NCBI GenBank assembly: GCA_910584495.1 | Contig: CAJUAR010000078.1 | Location: 1-11,756 of the forward strand | Source: an uncultured Muribaculaceae bacterium | Lineage (GTDB): Bacteria; Bacteroidota; Bacteroidia; Bacteroidales; Muribaculaceae | DNA: 11,756 bases | Reading direction: 5' to 3' | Part shown: positions 7,611 to 11,756 of the stretch, in pieces | Position numbering within the stretch: the first letter of the stretch is position 1 | Layout: the number at the start of each line of letters is the position of its first letter | Notes under the pieces: generated by a model | Told to the model about the DNA's origin: nothing | What the model saw: only the letters and a program-made list of their open reading frames with translations | Databases searched by the model: none | Position numbers and translations under genes: made by a program

Positions 7611-7625
7611 TAACTTTGCAAAGTT
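7611..7625 (+). promoter_or_regulatory. -7 promoter element of the methylmalonyl-CoA decarboxylase operon, inside a palindrome
   Basis: TAACTTTG (7611-7618) matches the Bacteroidota -7 box TAnnTTTG. The -33 region is poor (TTTTAG at 7584-7589 instead of TTTG), which would suit a regulated or activator-dependent promoter. The box is embedded in the perfect 14-bp palindrome AACTTTGCAAAGTT (7612-7625). The transcript would have a leader of roughly 80 bases. In it GGAGC (7629-7633) can pair with GCTCC (7650-7654). Promoter function is inferred from sequence and from its position ahead of the operon. Confidence 0.55.
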
Positions 7626-7703
7626 TAAGGAGCGTGTGCCTCAGACGAAGCTCCGCAACCTTAGCAACCCAACTGTGAATCAACTATTAATTACCACATA
7701 ACA

Positions 7704-8126
7704 ATGGATATTTCACATATCGAACACATCGGCATTGCCGTTCCCTCGCTCGACGAGGCAATCCCCTTTTACGAGAACATGTTAGGCTTCAAGTGCTTCG
7801 CCATCGAAGAAGTACCCGACCAGAAAGTGCGCACTGCTTTCTTCAAAGTGGGCCAGACAAAACTCGAACTCCTCGAAGGCACTGCCGAGGACAGCGCAAT
7901 CTGCAAGTTCATCGCTGCCAACGGTGGCCGCGGCGGCATACAGCACATTGCTTTCGCCGTTGAAGACGGTGTTGCCAACGCTCTTGCCGAAGTTGAAGCA
8001 AAAGGCTGCCGCCTGATCGACAAAGCACCCCGCAAAGGCGCCGAAGGCCTCAATATCGCATTCCTGCACCCCAAATCGACCGTAGGTACCCTTGTTGAAC
8101 TCTGCGAAGACCCAAATAAAAAATAA
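7704..8126 (+). CDS. mce: Methylmalonyl-CoA epimerase
   Basis: The enzyme interconverts (R)- and (S)-methylmalonyl-CoA, linking the B12-dependent mutase to the decarboxylase encoded next. The 140-residue length is usual for the family. It is a VOC-fold protein with two beta-alpha-beta-beta-beta modules. The first opens with ISHIEHIGIAVPSLDEAIPFYENMLGF. The second contains GGIQHIAFAVEDG and ends TVGTLVELCED. The metal ligands expected of the family are visible: H8, a strand residue in KLELLEG (E55 is likely), H81, and E132. The KGAEGLNIAFLHPKST segment (111-125) is typical of bacterial epimerases. It is the first gene of the operon, 85 bases after the -7 element. Its placement with the decarboxylase subunits makes the assignment secure. 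Confidence 0.95.
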   Translation: MDISHIEHIGIAVPSLDEAIPFYENMLGFKCFAIEEVPDQKVRTAFFKVGQTKLELLEGTAEDSAICKFIAANGGRGGIQHIAFAVEDGVANALAEVEAKGCRLIDKAPRKGAEGLNIAFLHPKSTVGTLVELCEDPNKK

Positions 8127-8162
8127 TCACCGTAACAAACTATACAGGTAGGACGGGCGTTG

Positions 8163-8191
8163 TCCCGGCATCATGCTATATGAAGCCGGGA
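8163..8191 (+). promoter_or_regulatory. Stable hairpin in the leader between mce and mmdA
   Basis: TCCCGGC (8163-8169) pairs with GCCGGGA (8185-8191). After an A/A mismatch, TCAT (8171-8174) pairs with ATGA (8180-8183) around the loop GCTAT. No T-run follows directly, so it is not an intrinsic terminator. It ends 29 bases before the mmdA ATG. CGGG (8154-8157) could instead pair with CCCG (8164-8167), which would exclude the main stem. A role in mRNA processing, stability, or differential expression of mmdA is inference. Confidence 0.5.
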
Positions 8192-8220
8192 GAACGTCTT
8201 TCACCTTTTTACAGAGAATT

Positions 8221-9774
8221 ATGAGCAGCCAACTCGAAAAAGTAAAAGAATTAATCGAGCTCCGCGCCGAAGCGCGTCTCGGTGGTGGCGAAAAAGCCAT
8301 TGAGAAACAGCACGAAAGGGGCAAATATACAGCCCGCGAACGCATTGCACAGCTCCTCGACGAAGGTTCGTTTGAAGAACTGGACATGTTCATGCGTCAC
8401 CGCTGCACCAACTTCGGACAGGAAAAGAAATCAATCCTCGGCGACGGCGTTGTTACCGGCTACGGAACTATCGACGGCCGTCTTGTCTATGTCTTCGCTC
8501 AGGATTTCACCGTGTTCGGCGGTTCGCTGTCTGAGACAATGGCCCTGAAAATCTGCAAAGTCATGGACATGGCCATGAAGATGGGTGCTCCCGTCATCGG
8601 TCTTAACGACTCGGGCGGCGCACGTATCCAGGAAGGTATCAACGCACTTGCAGGCTATGCCGAAATCTTCCAGCGCAACATCATGGCTTCGGGCGTTATC
8701 CCCCAGATTTCCGCCATTCTCGGCCCATGCGCCGGCGGCGCCGTATATTCGCCCGCTCTCACCGACTTCACCATCATGGCCAAGGGCATCAGCTACATGT
8801 TCCTCACAGGTCCGAAAGTTGTGAAAACAGTAACCGGCGAAGACGTTACTCAAGAAGCCCTCGGCGGTGCCGATGTACACTCGTCGAAGAGCGGTGTTTG
8901 CCATTTTGCAGCCGAAGACGGCGAAGACGCTCTCCGCATCATCCGCAAACTCTTCAGCTACATTCCCCAGAACAACCTCGAGGAAGCTCCCCTTGTGGAA
9001 TGCACCGACCCCATCGACCGCCTGGAAGACTCGCTCAACGACATCATCCCCGATTCGCCAAACAAGCCCTACGACATGTACGAGGTGATAGGCGCCATCA
9101 TCGACAACGGCGAATTCCTCGAAGTGCAGCGCGACTATGCCAAGAACCTTATTGTGGGCTTCGCCCGCTTCAACGGCCAGTCCGTGGGCATTGTGGCCAA
9201 CCAGCCCAAATACCTCGCCGGCGTGCTCGACAGCAACGCATCGCGCAAGGGTGCTCGCTTTGTCCGCTTCTGCGATGCATTCAACATTCCTCTGGTAACT
9301 CTTGTCGACGTTCCCGGATTCCTTCCCGGCACAGGCCAAGAATACAACGGCGTAATCCTCCACGGTGCCAAACTTCTCTACGCCTTCGGCGAAGCTACTG
9401 TGCCGAAAGTTACCGTCACTCTCCGAAAGAGCTACGGCGGCAGCCACATTGTGATGAGCTGCAAGCAGCTGCGAGGCGACATGAACTATGCTTGGCCTAC
9501 GGCCGAAATCGCCGTTATGGGCGGTGCCGGCGCTGTCGAAGTGCTCTATGCCAAAGAGGCCAAAGCTTCCGACAACCCCGCCAAGGTGCTTGCCGACCGC
9601 GAGGCTGAATACAACAAACTCTTCTGCAACCCCTACAACGCAGCTCGCTATGGCTATATCGATGACGTTATCGAGCCTCGCAATACTCGCTTCCGCATCA
9701 TCCGCGCTCTTCAGCAGCTGGCCACTAAGAAGGTTGTCAACCCCGCCAAGAAACACGGCAACATCCCCCTCTGA
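8221..9774 (+). CDS. mmdA: Methylmalonyl-CoA decarboxylase alpha subunit (biotin-dependent carboxyltransferase)
   Basis: MmdA transfers the carboxyl group of (S)-methylmalonyl-CoA to biotin on the carrier subunit, releasing propionyl-CoA. It has 517 residues and two crotonase-fold halves. In the N-half, SGGARIQEG (131-139) and LGPCAGGAVYSPAL (167-180) form the acyl-CoA oxyanion site. In the C-half, VDVPGFLPGTGQEYNGVILHGAKLLYAF (362-389), KSYGGSHIVM (403-412), and MGGAGAVEVLY (433-443) line the biotin site. I chose the ATG at 8221 because MSSQLEKVKELIELRAEARLGGG is the conserved family N-terminus. The upstream in-frame ATG at 8173 would add 16 unrelated residues and lies inside a hairpin. Propionyl-CoA carboxylase beta is the close alternative, but the Na+-pump beta subunit in the operon and the absence of a biotin carboxylase gene in the window favour decarboxylase. 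From codon 72 on it uses no TTA, CTA, or TCA codon, suggesting high expression. Confidence 0.94.
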   Translation: MSSQLEKVKELIELRAEARLGGGEKAIEKQHERGKYTARERIAQLLDEGSFEELDMFMRHRCTNFGQEKKSILGDGVVTGYGTIDGRLVYVFAQDFTVFGGSLSETMALKICKVMDMAMKMGAPVIGLNDSGGARIQEGINALAGYAEIFQRNIMASGVIPQISAILGPCAGGAVYSPALTDFTIMAKGISYMFLTGPKVVKTVTGEDVTQEALGGADVHSSKSGVCHFAAEDGEDALRIIRKLFSYIPQNNLEEAPLVECTDPIDRLEDSLNDIIPDSPNKPYDMYEVIGAIIDNGEFLEVQRDYAKNLIVGFARFNGQSVGIVANQPKYLAGVLDSNASRKGARFVRFCDAFNIPLVTLVDVPGFLPGTGQEYNGVILHGAKLLYAFGEATVPKVTVTLRKSYGGSHIVMSCKQLRGDMNYAWPTAEIAVMGGAGAVEVLYAKEAKASDNPAKVLADREAEYNKLFCNPYNAARYGYIDDVIEPRNTRFRIIRALQQLATKKVVNPAKKHGNIPL

Positions 9775-9781
9775 TAAAGCA

Positions 9782-10705
9782 ATGAACAGACTGATTAAGA
9801 TCGCAGCCATAGCCTTGTGTGCTCTCGGGTTTTCGGTAGGGGCTGATGCCCAGAGCCGCCAAGCCCTCAGGATTAACGAGGTGATGGTTGTCAACGACAG
9901 CAGTATAGTCGACGACTATGGCCGGAAAAGCGCCTGGATCGAGCTTTTCAATGCCAACTTTGCGCCGCTTGAAATATCGAGCGTCTATCTCACCACCGAC
10001 CCGGAGAATCCAAAGATGTACCCCGTGCCCCTGGGCGATGTCAACACCGAGATTCCAACACGCCAGCACGTGGTGTTCTTTGCCGACGGCGAACCTAACC
10101 GTGGCACATTCCACACCAGCTTCCGCCTCGAACCAGGCCAAGACAACTGGATCGGTATATACGATGCCGACGGCAATACCCTTATCGACGAAGTTCTCGT
10201 ACCTGCGTCGCTGCAGCCCAACCAAAGCTATGCACGCAGCATCGACGGTGAAGGCGAATGGCAGGTTCGCGACGGTTCGCAGGAAGCCTACATCACTCCT
10301 TCGAGCGCAAACGTTATTCGCGACACCAACGACAAAATAGCCCTCTTCGCCGACCGCGACGAAAACGGTTTCGGCATGACCATCATGGCCATGGCCATTG
10401 TGTTCAGCGCCCTTCTCCTGCTGTGCCTGTGCTTCTATGCCATTGGCAAAATCGGCGGAGCTGTGTCGCGTATCAACAAAATGCGTGCCCACGGTGTGGA
10501 CAAGTCCGATGCCGACGAAACTATCAAGAGCCACGACAGCGGCGAAGAAATCGCTGCAATAGCAATGGCCCTCTACGAGCATTTCAACACACACGACACC
10601 GAAAATACTATCCTGACAATCAACAAAGTTAAACGCGCCTACTCGCCCTGGAGCTCTAAAATATATGGGCTTCGCGAAGTGCCCCAGCACCACCGCGCCA
10701 AATAA
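9782..10705 (+). CDS. OadG-like membrane subunit with an N-terminal extracytoplasmic lamin-tail-like domain
   Basis: OadG-type (delta/gamma) subunits hold the Na+-pumping decarboxylase together at the membrane. This one has 307 residues, against about 80-120 for classical OadG. A signal peptide (1-23, ending GADA-Q) is followed by a beta-rich domain at about 28-175. Features such as LRINEVMVVN, AWIELFNANFAPLEISSVYLTTD, HVVFFADGEP, FRLEPGQDNWIGIYDADGNTLIDEV, and SYARSIDGEGEW are the pattern of lamin-tail (LTD) domains. A single TM helix (about 199-220) precedes a cytoplasmic tail rich in charged residues. Its end GEEIAAIAMALYEHF plus YSPWSSKIYGLREV is typical of long OadG-family proteins. The ATG at 9782, 7 bases after mmdA, places the signal peptide at the N-terminus. 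Membership of the complex rests on the TM-plus-tail pattern and operon position; the LTD assignment is by eye. Confidence 0.85.
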   Translation: MNRLIKIAAIALCALGFSVGADAQSRQALRINEVMVVNDSSIVDDYGRKSAWIELFNANFAPLEISSVYLTTDPENPKMYPVPLGDVNTEIPTRQHVVFFADGEPNRGTFHTSFRLEPGQDNWIGIYDADGNTLIDEVLVPASLQPNQSYARSIDGEGEWQVRDGSQEAYITPSSANVIRDTNDKIALFADRDENGFGMTIMAMAIVFSALLLLCLCFYAIGKIGGAVSRINKMRAHGVDKSDADETIKSHDSGEEIAAIAMALYEHFNTHDTENTILTINKVKRAYSPWSSKIYGLREVPQHHRAK

Positions 10706-10719
10706 TTTTTTTTAGAACA

Positions 10720-11154
10720 ATGAAAGAATATAAGTATAAAATTAACGGCAACAACTACACCGTGGCCGTAGGCGACATCGACGACAATATCGCCCAAGTT
10801 GAAGTGAACGGTGTGCCCTACAAGGTGACACTCGACCGTCCCGCACCGGCAGCTGTCAAAGTGCAGGCTCCCCGTCCATCGGCAGCACCCCGCACTGCCA
10901 GCGGCGAGAAAATCATCGCTCCCCGTCCTGCAGCAGGCGGCAAAGGCACAGTCGTTGCTCCGCTGCCCGGCGTGGTGATTTCGGTAAACGTCAAAGTTGG
11001 CGACACCGTAAAGGCAAGCGACACTGTCGTTATGCTCGAGGCCATGAAGATGGAAAACTCTATCCGTGCCGGCCGCGATGGCAAAGTTACCGGTGTAAAC
11101 GTTGCCGCAGGCGAATCGGTCCTCGAAGGTGCTCCTCTTGTAACAATCGAATAA
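10720..11154 (+). CDS. mmdC: Biotin carboxyl carrier subunit of methylmalonyl-CoA decarboxylase
   Basis: This 144-residue carrier shuttles the carboxyl group on biotin from MmdA to the membrane beta subunit. The N-terminal part (1-40, YKYKINGNNYTVAVGDIDDNIAQVEVNG) is the small beta-rich section seen in decarboxylase and pyruvate-carboxylase-type carriers. A Pro/Ala-rich flexible linker spans about 41-75. The biotinyl domain runs 76-144. The site of biotin attachment is K110 in VMLEAMKMENSI, and the mirror half GKVTGVNVAAGESVLEGAPLVTIE completes the fold. It lies 14 bases after the OadG-like gene and 19 before the beta subunit. The leader just before the ATG has a run of eight T residues and no Shine-Dalgarno sequence. 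The symbol follows Veillonella nomenclature; it could also be annotated as a generic BCCP. Confidence 0.93.
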   Translation: MKEYKYKINGNNYTVAVGDIDDNIAQVEVNGVPYKVTLDRPAPAAVKVQAPRPSAAPRTASGEKIIAPRPAAGGKGTVVAPLPGVVISVNVKVGDTVKASDTVVMLEAMKMENSIRAGRDGKVTGVNVAAGESVLEGAPLVTIE

Positions 11155-11173
11155 ACGCCTAAGAAGAATAACT

Positions 11174-11756
11174 ATGTCATTTGGCGATTTCCTTTTAAAT
11201 AACCTGACGCAGTTCTGGGAACTCACCGGCTTTGCCAATGCCCAGTTCGGCAACTTTGTGATGCTCCTCGTGGGTTTGTTCTTCATCTGGCTCGCCATCA
11301 AGAAGAACTTCGAACCCATGCTGCTGGTGCCTATTGGCTTTGGTATCCTCATAGGCAACATTCCCTTCAATGCTGATGCCGGCCTCGAAATCGGTATCTA
11401 CGAAGAAGGCTCGGTTCTCAACATTCTCTACAATGGTGTGGCTCGCGGCTGGTATCCTCCGCTCATCTTCCTCGGAATCGGTGCAATGACCGATTTCTCG
11501 GCCCTCATTGCCAATCCCAAGCTGATGCTCATCGGTGCTGCTGCCCAGTTCGGCATCTTCGGTGCCTACATGGTGGCCCTCGCCATCGGTTTCGCCCCCG
11601 ACCAGGCCGGTGCCATTGCTATTATCGGTGGTGCCGACGGCCCCACGGCAATCTTCCTTTCATCCAAGCTCGCTCCCAACTTGATGGGTGCCATCGCAGT
11701 TTCGGCCTACTCCTACATGGCTCTTGTGCCTGTAATCCAGCCGCCGCTGATGCGCC
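11174..11756 (+). CDS. mmdB: Na+-translocating methylmalonyl-CoA decarboxylase beta subunit, N-terminal part (cut by window end)
   Basis: The beta subunit decarboxylates carboxybiotin and uses the energy to export Na+. The first 194 codons are visible. The lead-in MSFGDFLLNNLTQFWELTGF is followed by a TM helix (NFVMLLVGLFFIWLAI), the conserved FEPMLLVPIGFGILIGNIP, and NILYNGVARGWYPPLIFLGIGAMTDFSALIANP. The GGADGPTAIFLSSKLAP motif follows, with D155 the family's key Na+-site aspartate. Then comes AVSAYSYMALVPVIQPPLM, where the window stops. All these match the OadB/MmdB/GcdB family closely. The remaining part, probably about half of the protein, lies downstream. It is separated from the biotin carrier by 19 bases and belongs to the same operon. 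Confidence 0.95.
   Translation, partial: MSFGDFLLNNLTQFWELTGFANAQFGNFVMLLVGLFFIWLAIKKNFEPMLLVPIGFGILIGNIPFNADAGLEIGIYEEGSVLNILYNGVARGWYPPLIFLGIGAMTDFSALIANPKLMLIGAAAQFGIFGAYMVALAIGFAPDQAGAIAIIGGADGPTAIFLSSKLAPNLMGAIAVSAYSYMALVPVIQPPLMR

Noticed and set aside
7423..7701. 92-codon open frame in the gap between the operons
   Set aside because: It begins inside the terminator hairpin, runs through promoter elements, and has low-complexity, non-family sequence.
8173..8220. Upstream in-frame ATG extending MmdA by 16 residues
   Set aside because: The extension is unlike the family, starts inside the leader hairpin, and precedes the conserved N-terminus MSSQLEKVKEL.
8221..9774. Propionyl-CoA carboxylase beta subunit as the identity of MmdA
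   Set aside because: The neighbouring Na+-pump beta subunit, OadG-like subunit, and epimerase point to the decarboxylase; no biotin carboxylase gene is present in the window.
9488..9781. 98-codon upstream extension of the OadG-like frame
   Set aside because: It lies entirely within mmdA in another frame; starting at 9782 yields a proper signal peptide and a 7-base gap.
8431..9894. 487-codon open frame on the minus strand opposite mmdA
   Set aside because: It is codon-aligned with mmdA and stays open because of mmdA codon bias. The translation shows no family-like sequence, and the sense gene is certain.
9737..10693. 318-codon open frame on the minus strand opposite the OadG-like gene
   Set aside because: Antisense shadow of a well-supported gene with signal peptide and TM helix; no recognisable protein features.
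10667..10713. Hairpin GGGC/GCCC followed by a run of eight T residues, considered as an internal terminator
   Set aside because: The stem is short, lies inside the OadG-like coding region, and is separated from the T-run by over 20 bases, so it should not terminate.
1..11756. tRNA or rRNA genes, CRISPR arrays, insertion sequences, attachment sites
   Set aside because: I saw no regularly spaced repeats, transposase-like frames, terminal inverted repeats, or tRNA-like cloverleaf sequence.

Overview
The window looks like chromosomal DNA of a Bacteroidales gut-type bacterium, possibly Muribaculaceae-like; the family is only a guess. The base composition is moderately GC-rich. The promoters fit the Bacteroidota pattern (TTTG, about 20 nt, TAnnTTTG). 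No gene start has a clear Shine-Dalgarno sequence. The gene content also fits: a serpin tail, a TolC/MFP/RND operon, and a sodium-dependent methylmalonyl-CoA decarboxylase operon with a long OadG-like subunit.

Layout. Bases 2-112 hold the C-terminus of a serpin on the + strand. It converges on a two-gene minus-strand unit, recR followed by a GNAT acetyltransferase overlapping it by 4 bases; a GC-rich hairpin (150-177) sits between the converging genes. The 181-base gap 1306-1486 carries two divergent promoters, one for recR and one for the efflux operon. The recR promoter lies so close to its ATG that the message may be leaderless.

Bases 1487-7372 form a tightly packed efflux operon: outer-membrane factor, lipoprotein-type membrane fusion protein, HAE1-type RND pump, and a 101-residue protein that looks PII-like and overlaps the pump stop by one base. 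A textbook intrinsic terminator (7390-7434) closes it. Coupling a PII-like protein to an RND drug-type pump is the most intriguing feature here.

Bases 7373-7703 are non-coding. They hold the terminator, a possible stand-alone promoter with a weak downstream terminator (small-RNA candidate), and a promoter for the next operon embedded in a 14-bp palindrome.

Bases 7704-11756 encode methylmalonyl-CoA epimerase, the carboxyltransferase subunit MmdA, an OadG-like membrane anchor with a large extracytoplasmic N-terminal domain resembling a lamin-tail domain, the biotin carrier protein, and the start of the Na+-translocating beta subunit (cut by the window end). Together they convert (R)-methylmalonyl-CoA to (S)-methylmalonyl-CoA and decarboxylate it to propionyl-CoA while pumping Na+ outward. 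This is the last energy-conserving part of the succinate-to-propionate fermentation route.
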